Shown piece after piece: positions 33,440 to 44,340 of a stretch of 64,000 nucleotides of DNA (positions are counted from its first letter, which is position 1; each line of letters begins with the position of its first letter). The translations under genes were made by a program, and so were the position numbers. The DNA comes from Micromonospora polyrhachis (GTDB taxonomy: Bacteria; Actinomycetota; Actinomycetes; Mycobacteriales; Micromonosporaceae), in assembly GCF_014203835.1 (NCBI RefSeq), contig NZ_JACHJW010000001.1, forward strand, positions 1,488,001-1,552,000, written 5' to 3'. A model generated the notes under the pieces. That model was not told the DNA's origin. It saw only the letters and a list, made by a program, of their open reading frames with translations, and did not search any database.

Positions 33440-34086
33440 TCCGGGTGCTGTTGGTCGACGACCAGACCCTGGTACGGGCGGGACTACGGATGCTGTGCGA
33501 GGCGTCGCCCGACCTGGAGGTGGTCGGCGAGGCGCGCAACGGGCAGGAGGCGGTACAGCTCGCGGCCCGCACCGCACCGGATGTGATCTTGATGGATCTG
33601 CGGATGCCGGGAATGGACGGTACGCAGGCGACGGCGCGAATCGTCGAGGCTCGACCATCGGCACGGGTGCTGGTGCTGACCACCTTCGACGATGACGACC
33701 ATCTCTATCCGGCGATGGCAGCGGGCGCGTGTGGGTTCCTGGTGAAGGACGCGGCACCGGACGACCTGCTAGACGGCATCCGGCGGGCCGCCGCCGGGGA
33801 CAGCCCGTTCAGCCCGACGGTGCTGCGGCGGTTGGTGGCGGCAGCGGTGTCGGTGCACGCCGGTGCGGCGGAGGCGGACCCGCGCCCGTCGGATGTGCGG
33901 TTGACGCCCCGAGAGTCGGAGATCCTGGCCCTGGTCGGGGCGGGCCTGTCCAACGCGGAGATCGGTGAGCGGTTGCATCTGGGCGTGACCACGGTGAAGA
34001 CCCACGTCTCGGCGGCGATGACCAAGACCGGGGCGTCGAACCGGGTACGGCTGGCCGTGTTCGCCGTGCGGCACGGCCTGGCCTGA
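33436..34086 (+). CDS. NarL/LuxR-family response regulator
   Basis: A 216-aa cytosolic regulator, partner of the kinase just upstream. The receiver domain starts IRVLLVDDQTLVRAGLRML, with the phosphoacceptor Asp54 in VILMDLRMPG, Thr in VLVLTTFDDD and Lys in FLVKDAAPDDLL. The C-terminal HTH reads LTPRESEILALVGAGLSNAE followed by IGERLHLGVTTVKTHVSAAM. The GTG start overlaps the kinase stop. No target promoter can be identified; the next gene converges. The stop lies in a degenerate unit of the following 42-bp repeat. Confidence 0.93.
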   Translation: MIRVLLVDDQTLVRAGLRMLCEASPDLEVVGEARNGQEAVQLAARTAPDVILMDLRMPGMDGTQATARIVEARPSARVLVLTTFDDDDHLYPAMAAGACGFLVKDAAPDDLLDGIRRAAAGDSPFSPTVLRRLVAAAVSVHAGAAEADPRPSDVRLTPRESEILALVGAGLSNAEIGERLHLGVTTVKTHVSAAMTKTGASNRVRLAVFAVRHGLA

Positions 34087-34191
34087 CCGGAGACGCCCGG
34101 GAAACGGACGAACGGGCACTGGCCTGACCACCGGAAACCGGGTCAGCGGACGAACGGGCACTGGCCTGACCACCGGAAACCGGGTCAGCGG
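34070..34191. repeat. 42-bp tandem repeat spanning two convergent stop codons
   Basis: Units at 34108-34149 and 34150-34191 match almost perfectly and share CACTGGCCTGACCACCGG. A shorter diverged unit (34070-34107) contains the response-regulator stop. The second full unit contains the amidohydrolase stop (34185-34187). Confidence 0.88.
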
Positions 34192-35270
34192 ACGACCCGG
34201 CCGCGCAGGACGATCCGGCGCGGGTCGCGTACCACCCGCAGGTCGGCTCGGGGGTCGCTGTCGTAGACCACCAGGTCGGCCAGCCCGCCCTCGACCAGTC
34301 CGGGAAAGCCGAGCCAGTCCCGAGCCCCCCAGGACGCGGCGCGCAGCACGTCGACCGGGGACATGCCGGCCTGCTCGTGCAGCAGCAGCATCTCGGTGGC
34401 CGCCAGCCCGTGCGCGATACCCCCGCCCGCGTCGGTGCCCAGGTAGATCGGCACCCCGGCCTCGTACGCCGAGCGCACCACCTCGGGGAAGCCGTCGCGC
34501 AGGGCGAGCATGTGGGCGGCGTACCCGGGGAACTTCTCCGCTGCCCGCTCCGCGATGGACCCGAACGTCTGAATGTTGATCATCGTGGGCACCAGGGCGG
34601 TCCCCCGCCGGGCCATCTCGTCGATCAGATCGAGGCTCAGGCCGGTGCCGTGCTCGACCGAGTCCACCCCGGCCCGGACCATGATGTCGACGGCCGACTC
34701 GGAGAAGGTGTGCACCGCCATCCGGGCCCCGGCCGCGTGCGCGGTCTTCACCGCCTCGGCCATCGTGTCCGCGTCCCAGGCGGGGGCGAGGTCCCCGGCG
34801 TCGCGTTCGATCCAGTCCCCGACCAGCTTCACCCAGCCGCTGCCGGCCCGCGCCTGCTCGGCCACGGTGGCGGCGACCTCCGTCGCCGGGACCTCCACGC
34901 CGATGTCCCGCAGGTAGCGGCGGGGCGGCGCGACGTGCCGGCCGGCACGGGCCAGTCGCGGCAGTTCCGGCTCGTCCGCCAGTTCTGGGTACGGGTACGG
35001 CGAGCCCGCGTCCCGGATGGCCAGCACCCCGGCGTCCCGATCGATCGTCGCCAGCCGTCGCGCCTCGTCCAGGGAGCCGATCGGGGCTCCGCCCGGGGCG
35101 ATACCAATGTGGCAGTGCGCGTCGACCAGGCCGGGCAGGACGTACCCGCCGTCGGCGATGGTCTCCGCCCCGGGGACCGGGGTGTACGTCACCCGGTCGC
35201 CCACCAGCCACAGGTCACGTACCTCGTCGTCGGGCAGCACCACGCCACGCACATGCAGAGCCATGTGCAC
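34185..35270 (-). CDS. Metal-dependent amidohydrolase (imidazolonepropionase-like)
   Basis: A 361-aa member of the amidohydrolase TIM-barrel superfamily, cytosolic. Metal ligands: LPGLVDAHCHIGIAPGG (HxH), GWVKLVGDWIERD (Lys region), MAVHTFSESAVDIMVRAGVD with SVEHGTG, and YLGTDAGGGI (Asp). The N- and C-terminal strands (VLPDDEVRDLWLVGDRVTY, DPRADLRVVRDPRRIVLRGR) form the usual beta sandwich. Related proteins include prolidases and imidazolonepropionases; the substrate cannot be set. Confidence 0.88.
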   Translation of the reverse strand: MHMALHVRGVVLPDDEVRDLWLVGDRVTYTPVPGAETIADGGYVLPGLVDAHCHIGIAPGGAPIGSLDEARRLATIDRDAGVLAIRDAGSPYPYPELADEPELPRLARAGRHVAPPRRYLRDIGVEVPATEVAATVAEQARAGSGWVKLVGDWIERDAGDLAPAWDADTMAEAVKTAHAAGARMAVHTFSESAVDIMVRAGVDSVEHGTGLSLDLIDEMARRGTALVPTMINIQTFGSIAERAAEKFPGYAAHMLALRDGFPEVVRSAYEAGVPIYLGTDAGGGIAHGLAATEMLLLHEQAGMSPVDVLRAASWGARDWLGFPGLVEGGLADLVVYDSDPRADLRVVRDPRRIVLRGRVVR

Positions 35271-35282
35271 AGTCCTACCCGA

Positions 35283-35861
35283 TCACGCCTCGCCGCGCTC
35301 CCGCAGCCCCGTCCGACGGGCCGTGAGCGCCGGCAGGTCGACGGTCACCTTCCACGGCCGCTCGGTGACGAACACGTCGTCGGTGTGCGCGGCTGGTTCG
35401 TAATCGCCCTTCGGGCCGAGCACGAACTCGGTGAGCGTCATCCGCTCGTGGAGCGGATCGACCACCCAGTACGTCGGCACACCCGCGTGCGCATAGACCC
35501 GCGCCTTGTCGTACATGTCGCGGAAGGTGGACTCCGGGGAGATCACCTCGACCGCCAGGATGGCGTCCCGCACCGGCACCGGACTGCGGTCGACGTGGTC
35601 GGGTCGGATCGCGACCACGTCCGGGCGGGGCTCATTACGTCGATCGATCCGCATCGACAGGTCGATGCTCACCACGTACTCCGGCGGGCAGTTGACCTCA
35701 AGCGCGAGCAGAATTCGGACACACAGGTCCTGGTGCAGGTGGGTGGGGGACGGCACGATCAACCTTCCGTTGACCAACTCGTAAGGAAGGTCCTTCGGCA
35801 GGTCACCGAGGTCGTCGACCGTCCACTCCTGCCGTTCCGGCAGAATCGGCGCCGCAGTCAT
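35283..35861 (-). CDS. Uma2 family (DUF820) PD-(D/E)XK nuclease-like protein
   Basis: A 192-aa protein of the Uma2 family, common in cyanobacteria and actinobacteria, with a restriction-endonuclease fold but unknown biological role. The catalytic pattern is visible: RPDVVAI (Asp) and AILAVEVISPES (E-x-I/V), followed by RDMYDKARVYAHAGVPTYWV and VDP. YELVNGRLIVPSPTHLHQDL is the conserved start of the domain. It is 12 nt from the amidohydrolase on the same strand, but a functional link is not evident. Confidence 0.85.
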   Translation of the reverse strand: MTAAPILPERQEWTVDDLGDLPKDLPYELVNGRLIVPSPTHLHQDLCVRILLALEVNCPPEYVVSIDLSMRIDRRNEPRPDVVAIRPDHVDRSPVPVRDAILAVEVISPESTFRDMYDKARVYAHAGVPTYWVVDPLHERMTLTEFVLGPKGDYEPAAHTDDVFVTERPWKVTVDLPALTARRTGLRERGEA

Positions 35862-35934
35862 GGCCTACTCCTTCCAGGGGCCCTGTCACCCTAGGCGATG
35901 AGAACGTCGCTCACGGTTGACGACACGCCAAGGG

Positions 35935-37497
35935 TCAGCCCTTCGACTCGTCGTCCCGCTTGCCCAGCTTGCCGAAGTCGAGCTTGGGCAGCTTGAAGCC
36001 CGGCGGCAGGCCTTGGCCGCCGGCCAACGCGCTCGGGTCCAGCCCCGGCGGGAGCTGCGGCATCCCACCGGGCATTCCGCCGGGGAAGCCGCCACCACCC
36101 TGCGCGCCGCCGCGCGAACGCCCGCCGCCCTTCGTGCCCTTCCGCTTGTTCTTCGGCGACTTCGTCGCCTTGCGCCGACCGCCCGGCAGGCCCATCATCC
36201 CGCCCATCTGCTTCATCATCTTCTGCGCGTCGGCGAAGCGGTTGAGCAGCTGGTTGACGTCCATAACGGTGACCCCGGAGCCGGTGGCGATCCGAGCCCG
36301 ACGGGAACCGTTGATGATCTTCGGGTTGGTCCGCTCGCCCGGGGTCATCGACCGGATGATCGCGGTGATCTTGTCGAAGTGCTTGTCGTCGACCTCGGCC
36401 AACTGGTCCTTGACCTGCCCCATGCCGGGCATCATCGCCAGCACGTTGGCGATCGGCCCCATCCGGCGGACCGCGATGAGCTGGTCGAGGAAGTCCTCCA
36501 GGGTGAACTGCTCGCCGCCCATCAGCTTGGCGGTCATCTTCTCCTTCTGATCGGCGTCGAAGGCCTGCTCGGCCTGCTCGATCAGAGTGAGTACGTCCCC
36601 CATGCCCAGGATCCGGCTGGCCATCCGGTCCGGGTGGAAGAGGTCGAAGTCCTCCAGCTTCTCACCGGTGGAGGCGAAGAGGATCGGCTGGCCGGTGACC
36701 TCCCGTACGGAGAGCGCCGCACCGCCCCGGGCGTCGCCGTCGAGCTTGGAGAGCACCACACCGGTGATCCCGACCCCGTCGCGGAACGCCTCGGCGGTGC
36801 GGACCGCGTCCTGACCGACCATCGCGTCGATGACGAAAATGACCTCGTCGGGATTGACGGCAGCCCGAATGGCGGCAGCCTGCGCCATCATCTCCGCGTC
36901 GATGCCCAGCCGGCCGGCGGTGTCGACGATGACGATGTCGCGGGCGGCCCGCTTGGCGTGCTCGATCGACGCCTTGGCGACCTGCACCGGGTCACCGACG
37001 CCGTTGCCCGGCTCCGGGGCGTACACCTCGACCCCGGCCCGACCACCGAGCACCTGGAGCTGCCCGACGGCGTTGGGACGTTGCAGGTCGGCGGCGACCA
37101 GCAGCGGCTGGTGGCCCTGTCCCTTGAGCCAGCGGGCCAGCTTTCCGGCGAGGGTGGTCTTACCCGACCCCTGCAGACCGGCCAGCATGATCACGGTCGG
37201 CGGCTGCTTGGCGAACTGCAACCGGCGGTTCTCGCCGCCGAGGACGCCGACCAGCTCCTCGTGGACGATCTTGATGACCTGCTGAGCCGGGTTGAGCGCC
37301 TGGGAGACCTCGGCGCTGCGCGCCCGCTCCTTGATCCGGGCGATGAAACCCTTGACGACCGGCAGGGCTACGTCGGCCTCCAGCAACGCCAGCCGGATCT
37401 CCCGAGCGGTGGCGTCGATGTCGGCGTCGGTAAGCCGCCCCTTGCCGCGAAGCTTGGTAAAGATCCCGGAAAGGCGGTCACTCAAGGTGTCAAACAC
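35935..37497 (-). CDS. ffh: Signal recognition particle protein Ffh
   Basis: SRP54 GTPase that binds 4.5S RNA and signal anchors and docks with FtsY. The N domain starts MFDTLSDRLSGIFTKLRGKG. G1 is GLQGSGKTTLAGKLA, followed by VIVDTAGRLGIDAEM (G3) and LSKLDGDARGGA (G4). The Met-rich M domain has MGDVLTLIEQAEQAFD, PGERTNPKIINGSRRARIA and GSGVTVMDVNQLL. The last 100 residues are a Gly/Pro/Met-rich tail, giving 520 aa against 453 in E. coli, as is usual in actinobacteria. Confidence 0.97.
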   Translation of the reverse strand: MFDTLSDRLSGIFTKLRGKGRLTDADIDATAREIRLALLEADVALPVVKGFIARIKERARSAEVSQALNPAQQVIKIVHEELVGVLGGENRRLQFAKQPPTVIMLAGLQGSGKTTLAGKLARWLKGQGHQPLLVAADLQRPNAVGQLQVLGGRAGVEVYAPEPGNGVGDPVQVAKASIEHAKRAARDIVIVDTAGRLGIDAEMMAQAAAIRAAVNPDEVIFVIDAMVGQDAVRTAEAFRDGVGITGVVLSKLDGDARGGAALSVREVTGQPILFASTGEKLEDFDLFHPDRMASRILGMGDVLTLIEQAEQAFDADQKEKMTAKLMGGEQFTLEDFLDQLIAVRRMGPIANVLAMMPGMGQVKDQLAEVDDKHFDKITAIIRSMTPGERTNPKIINGSRRARIATGSGVTVMDVNQLLNRFADAQKMMKQMGGMMGLPGGRRKATKSPKNKRKGTKGGGRSRGGAQGGGGFPGGMPGGMPQLPPGLDPSALAGGQGLPPGFKLPKLDFGKLGKRDDESKG

Positions 37498-37626
37498 GAC
37501 TTAACATCCCGTTTGTCGAATTCCGGCGGACAGAGCGCAGCCGGCGCGGATAGCCGCCAGGCCACTGCAAGGGTAACCGCCCGTCAACCTCGGCGCGTGG
37601 GTGCCGGTCCCGCCCTCAGGCCACAC

Positions 37627-37677
37627 GTTAGGAAGGGCCCCTTCCTAACAGTAGAAGCGATAAGAAGGGGCCCGTCC

Positions 37678-37680
<3 letters not shown>
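37627..37680. repeat. Dispersed GGAAGGGGCCCTTCC-type palindrome, copy 2
   Basis: GTTAGGAAGGG-C-CCCTTCCTAAC (37627-37649), then AGTAGAAGCGATA, then AAGAAGGGGCCCGTCCTTA. Same two-core layout as at 18686-18735. It abuts the glnD stop, so it may serve as a terminator. Confidence 0.7.
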
Positions 37681-40345
<2,665 letters not shown>

Positions 40346-41758
40346 TTAACCAGCGACCTTCTCGCTGACTGGCTCGGCTGGCTCGACCGGTGCGGCTGGC
40401 TCCACTTCCTCGACTGGCTCCGCTTCCTCGACTGACGCGGTCGGCTTGCTGCTGGGCGTACCGATGCCGGCCAGGGCGAACGCACCACCGCCGCCACCAC
40501 CACCGGCCGGCGAGAGGTCGTACCCGCTCTCGGCGTGCTCGGCGATGTCGATGCCGTCGACCTCGGCCTCCTGCGTGACCCGGAAGCCGATGGTCTTCTC
40601 GATCGCGAAGCCCAGCGCGTAGGCGATGACGAAGGAGAGGACCGAGACGATCAGGGCGCTGAGCGCCTGGGCACCGAGTTGGGCCAGCCCGCCGCCGTAG
40701 AACAGGCCCTCGTTCGCCACCAGCGAGCTGATCTGGCTGGTACCGAAGAGCCCGATCCACAGGCAGCCGATCCAGCCGCCGACGAAGTGCACACCGACCA
40801 CGTCGAGCGAGTCGTCGAAGCCGAGCCGGTACTTCAGTCCGACGGCCAACGCGCAGACCGCACCGGCGACCAGACCGAGCAGGACCGCGGCCCAGGGGGC
40901 GACGAAGGCGCAGGCGGGCGTGATCGCCACCAGGCCAGCGACCGCCCCGGAGGAGGCACCGACCAGGGTCGGCTTGCCGTTACGCAGCCACTCCACGACG
41001 ATCCAGCCGAGGATGGCGGCGGCGGTGCAGACCTGGGTGTTGAGGAAGGCGATACCGGTGATCGCGTCGACGGTCAGTTCCGAGCCGGCGTTGAAGCCGA
41101 ACCAGCCGAACCAGAGCAGTCCGGTGCCCAGCGCCACCATCGGTACGTTGTGCGGCTTCATCCCCTCCCGAGGCCAGCCGACCCGCTTGCCGAGCACCAG
41201 GGCCAGGGCGAGCGCCGCCGCTCCGGCGTTGATGTGCACGGCGGTACCGCCGGCGAAGTCCAGCGCGCCGATGTCCGCGCCGATGAAGCCACCGCCCCAG
41301 ACCATGTGGGCGACCGGGAAGTAGACCAGCGTCGCCCACCCGAAGGCGAACAGCAGCCAGCCGGAGAACTTCGCCCGGTCCGAGATCGAGCCGCTGATCA
41401 GCGCGACCGTGATGATCGCGAACATCATCTGGAAGGCCATGAAGACGTAGAGCGGGATGCCGGTCTCACCCCACAGGTCGGTCTCGGCCAGGAACGTCTT
41501 GGTGCCGAGGTACTGGCCCAGGTTGCCCCAGACGCCGTTGACATCGTCACCGAAGGCGACGCTGAAGCCGTAGAAGAGCCAGAGAATCGAAATGAGCCCT
41601 ATCGAGGAGAAGCTCATCATCATCATGTTGAGGACGCCCTTGGACCGGTTCAGGCCGCCGTAGAACAGCGCCAGACCCGGTGTCATGAGCAGCACGAGGG
41701 CGCTCGACACCAGCAACCACGCGGTGTTGCCGGTGTCGATCGTCGGTGCTTCAGGCAC
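40346..41758 (-). CDS. amtB: Ammonium transporter AmtB
   Basis: A 470-aa membrane channel for NH4+/NH3 with 11 expected helices. Family hallmarks: DTGNTAWLLVSSALVLLMTPGL at the start (here split as DTGNTAWLLVSSALVLLM and TPGLALFYGGLNRSKG), LDFAGGTAVHINAGAAALAL, and DDSLDVVGVHFVGGWIGCLW, which carries the pore histidines (HINAG and HFVGG). The cytoplasmic tail is extended with Gly- and Glu/Pro-rich sequence (about 70 residues). First gene of the operon with glnB and glnD; a GlnR-like box lies 115 nt upstream. Confidence 0.95.
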   Translation of the reverse strand: MPEAPTIDTGNTAWLLVSSALVLLMTPGLALFYGGLNRSKGVLNMMMMSFSSIGLISILWLFYGFSVAFGDDVNGVWGNLGQYLGTKTFLAETDLWGETGIPLYVFMAFQMMFAIITVALISGSISDRAKFSGWLLFAFGWATLVYFPVAHMVWGGGFIGADIGALDFAGGTAVHINAGAAALALALVLGKRVGWPREGMKPHNVPMVALGTGLLWFGWFGFNAGSELTVDAITGIAFLNTQVCTAAAILGWIVVEWLRNGKPTLVGASSGAVAGLVAITPACAFVAPWAAVLLGLVAGAVCALAVGLKYRLGFDDSLDVVGVHFVGGWIGCLWIGLFGTSQISSLVANEGLFYGGGLAQLGAQALSALIVSVLSFVIAYALGFAIEKTIGFRVTQEAEVDGIDIAEHAESGYDLSPAGGGGGGGAFALAGIGTPSSKPTASVEEAEPVEEVEPAAPVEPAEPVSEKVAG

Positions 41759-41872
41759 GCTGGCCTCCTAGAGTCGCCGGTTCCCTCCTTCCGGCCCACT
41801 GCGGCAGCGCTGCCCGTACGCCGGTTGCGCGGAAGCTTCCTGCGCGCCTGTTTCACCAGGGGGCACGCACCG

Positions 41873-41909
41873 GTTTCCAACTGGTCACGACTTGTTTCTT
41901 ACGTGTGAC
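41873..41909 (-). promoter_or_regulatory. GlnR-like box upstream of amtB
   Basis: On the minus strand: GTCAC-N6-GAAAC-N5-GTGAC-N6-GAAAC (41909 to 41873). This is close to the GlnR consensus of GTnAC and GaAAC half-sites in actinobacteria; the central gap is 5 rather than 6 nt. It suggests induction of amtB-glnB-glnD at low nitrogen. Confidence 0.75.
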
Positions 41910-41911
41910 AA

Positions 41912-42523
41912 CTACCGATCTTCGACCGGTCCGGCGATGCCGCTGACGAGGTTGGCGACGATCGTCGTGACATAGCGCTCGGCGGAACCCGGGTCGCGCG
42001 GCTCGGTGAAGTGGCCGAGGAAGGCGTACTGGAGGCAGGCCCCGATCAGGAGCGACGCGGCCGCTTCGGGATCGGCGTCGGGCCGAATCCGGCCGCGGTC
42101 ACGCTCGGCGGCGAGATACGCGGCGACGGCCAGGGGAACGTTCTGCGGGCCGGCGCCGCGTTGGCGAAGGGCGTCGCGGTGGGCGGCCAGCAACTGTGGC
42201 TCGGAGAAGAGCGACGCGGCCATGGGGAAGCTGTAGGTATAGAAGTCGATCGCACCGTGGGCGACGCCGCGCAGCGTGGCGGCTACGTCGCCCGTACCGG
42301 CGCGACCGGCGAGTTGGGCGAGCAGCATCCCGAACTCGCCGGGCACGCGTTCGTTGAGGACCGCGACGAACAACTCCGTCTTGCTGCTGAAGTGCTTGTA
42401 GAGCGTGGCCTCCGAGAATCCGGCCGCAGCGGCGATCTGTTTGGTGGTGGCCCGCGCCAGCCCCTGTTCCCGCATGACCTTCCCGGCCGCATCGAGAATC
42501 CGATCTCTGGTGAGCACGGTCAT
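41912..42523 (-). CDS. TetR-family regulator
   Basis: A 203-aa repressor. The N-terminal HTH reads RDRILDAAGKVMREQG, ATTKQIAAAAGFSEATLYKH and FSSKTELFVAVLNE. The C-terminal ligand domain (residues 60-195) is all-helical and unlike any I can name. It is divergent from an NAD(P)-binding protein with a large palindrome between the starts, so it most likely represses both genes. The inducer is unknown. Confidence 0.9.
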   Translation of the reverse strand: MTVLTRDRILDAAGKVMREQGLARATTKQIAAAAGFSEATLYKHFSSKTELFVAVLNERVPGEFGMLLAQLAGRAGTGDVAATLRGVAHGAIDFYTYSFPMAASLFSEPQLLAAHRDALRQRGAGPQNVPLAVAAYLAAERDRGRIRPDADPEAAASLLIGACLQYAFLGHFTEPRDPGSAERYVTTIVANLVSGIAGPVEDR

Positions 42524-42544
42524 AGTACCTCCGGTTTGACATCA

Positions 42545-42587
42545 AGTGAGTGCTCACTAACCATAATAGTTAGTGAGCACTCACTAA
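42545..42587. promoter_or_regulatory. 17-bp inverted repeat: TetR operator
   Basis: AGTGAGTGCTCACTAAC (42545-42561) and GTTAGTGAGCACTCACT (42569-42585) pair perfectly around CATAATA. The right arm extends to TTAGTGAGCACTCACTAA, itself a near-perfect palindrome, so two dimers may bind. CATAAT on one strand and TATTAT on the other could be the -10 elements, covered by the repressor. Confidence 0.8.
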
Positions 42588-42602
42588 CCACAGGGGGCAC
42601 CC

Positions 42603-43238
42603 ATGCAACTAACGGTCTTCGGCGCGACCGGCGGCACCGGGCTACAGGTGGTCACCCAGGCCCTCCGGGCCGGTCATCAGGTACGGGCGGTGGTCCGCGA
42701 TCCCGCCGGGCTCACCATCGACGCCCACCCGAGACTCATCGTCCACCGCGCCGACGTCACCGACCCCGCCGCGATCGCACCGGCCCTGGCCGGCACGGAC
42801 GCTGCCATATCGGCGATCGGCAGCCGAACCAACCGCCAGCCGACGGCGGTGTGCGCCGACACCGCGGCCAGCATCACCCAGGCGATGCGGGACAGTTCGA
42901 TCCAACGGCTGGTCATCGTCAGCGCGAGCGGAATCTTCACTGACGGCGACGACCCATTCACCCGGGCGCTAGCAAAGCCGGTACTCAAGCGGATACTCCG
43001 ACACCCCTTCGCCGACATGCTCCAGATGGAACAGATCGTCCGCGAGACCGATCTGCACTGGACGATCATGCGGCCACCGATGCTCACCAACGGGCCGGCG
43101 ACCGGCGCGTACCGCACCGAGGTCGGCCGCAACGTCTTCGGCGGCATCCGCCTGTCCCGCGCCGACCTCGCCCACTGCATCCTGCGTGGCCTGGATGAGC
43201 CGGCCTGGACCCGAGCCACCGTCGCCGTGGCCCGATAG
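42603..43238 (+). CDS. NAD(P)-binding protein (NmrA/SDR-a5-like)
   Basis: A 211-aa atypical SDR. The Rossmann start is LTVFGATGGTGLQVVTQALR with AGHQVRAVVRDP, then a central segment VIVSASGIFTDGDDPFTRAL and TIMRPPMLTNGPATGAYRTE. It lacks the YxxxK catalytic pair, so it may be a flavin/NADPH reductase-like or a sensor protein. It is controlled by the divergent TetR protein by position. The start is 15 nt past the operator, preceded by AGGGGG. Confidence 0.85.
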   Translation: MQLTVFGATGGTGLQVVTQALRAGHQVRAVVRDPAGLTIDAHPRLIVHRADVTDPAAIAPALAGTDAAISAIGSRTNRQPTAVCADTAASITQAMRDSSIQRLVIVSASGIFTDGDDPFTRALAKPVLKRILRHPFADMLQMEQIVRETDLHWTIMRPPMLTNGPATGAYRTEVGRNVFGGIRLSRADLAHCILRGLDEPAWTRATVAVAR

Positions 43239-43293
43239 GGCGGCGACCAGGACGACCCGTCGGACCCACCACAACCCTCCACGAGGAGCAGAC

Positions 43294-44268
43294 GTGCCCA
43301 CCATCTCGACCGAATCAACCAGCACCAACCCTGCCGACCCCGCCGGCCCTACCGATCCCGCCGGCCCTACCGATCCCGCCGACCCTACCGATCCCGCCGG
43401 CCCTGCCGGCCCTACCGGCCGACCGGCTCGGCCCGCCGCCGGTACGCGCCGCCGCTGGATCAAGCCAGCGGTGACCGTACTCGCCGTATCGACGGTTACC
43501 CTGCTGGCCGGCGTTTCCACGCTCGCCTATCTGGCCTTCCTCCGATCGCCCAGCCACTCGCCCCAGGAGTTCCTCGACCGAGGTCGAGGCAGCGGCACGA
43601 ACCAGGTCGTCGTCGCAGCCGGTGCCAGCATGACCCAGGCCTCGCTCAGCGCCGACTGGGTGGGCGCGCTCCGGCACCGGTTCACCTCCGCCGGGTACGA
43701 ACTCGTCAACGCCGGCAACAACGGCGACACCACCGCCGACCTGTTGAAGCGTCTCGACGACGATGTGGTCGCCTGCGACCCGGACGTCGTCACGCTGCTG
43801 GTCGGCACCAACGACGTCCTCAACGGTGTGCCACTGGCCCAGTTCCAGGCCAATCTCACCTCGATCTTCGACCGCCTCGACGCCGGGACCCACGCCAGGG
43901 TCGCCATCCTCTCCCTTCCCCCGCTCGGCGAGGACCTGGACTCGGCCCGGAATCGGGAGCTTGCCCGGTACAACTCGATCATCGAGCAGACCGCAGCCGC
44001 CCGTGGCGCGACCTACCTGCCCCTCAACGAAACCCTCACCTCGCTCGTCAGGCAGCACGGCGGCAGTGCCCCGCCATACGACTTCAGCTTCGGTCTGACC
44101 TTCCGCATCGCCTTCCAGCGGTACGTCCTGCGAAGCGACTGGGACGACATCGCCCGAGGAAACGACCTGCGAGTCCTCACCGACCACGTCCACCTCAGCG
44201 ACCGGGGCGGTGCCGTCGTGACGGACCTCGTCGCGAACTGGCTGGACCATGGCGGCCAACAGCGGTGA
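43294..44268 (+). CDS. Membrane-anchored SGNH/GDSL hydrolase
   Basis: A 324-aa extracytoplasmic esterase. A 50-residue cytoplasmic N-terminus of PAGPTDP repeats precedes one membrane helix (about residues 55-80). The hydrolase domain has block I VVVAAGASMTQASLSADWVG (the GASM serine), block II GNNGDTTADLL, block III LLVGTNDVL and block V TDHVHLSDRGG (DxxH). The GTG at 43294 has GAGGAG 5 nt upstream. Substrate could be an acylated lipid or polysaccharide. The stop lies in a 22-bp duplication. Confidence 0.88.
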   Translation: MPTISTESTSTNPADPAGPTDPAGPTDPADPTDPAGPAGPTGRPARPAAGTRRRWIKPAVTVLAVSTVTLLAGVSTLAYLAFLRSPSHSPQEFLDRGRGSGTNQVVVAAGASMTQASLSADWVGALRHRFTSAGYELVNAGNNGDTTADLLKRLDDDVVACDPDVVTLLVGTNDVLNGVPLAQFQANLTSIFDRLDAGTHARVAILSLPPLGEDLDSARNRELARYNSIIEQTAAARGATYLPLNETLTSLVRQHGGSAPPYDFSFGLTFRIAFQRYVLRSDWDDIARGNDLRVLTDHVHLSDRGGAVVTDLVANWLDHGGQQR

Positions 44269-44293
44269 CACTGGCGGCCGACAGCGGTGTGCC
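44250..44293. repeat. 22-bp tandem duplication spanning the SGNH hydrolase stop
   Basis: Units at 44250-44271 and 44272-44293 share TGGCGGCC and ACAGCGGTG. The first carries the last five codons and the stop. Confidence 0.75.
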
Positions 44294-44340
44294 ACGGCCG
44301 GGCGACCGGACGCGGGACCGACCGTTGCCCGGCGGTGGGC

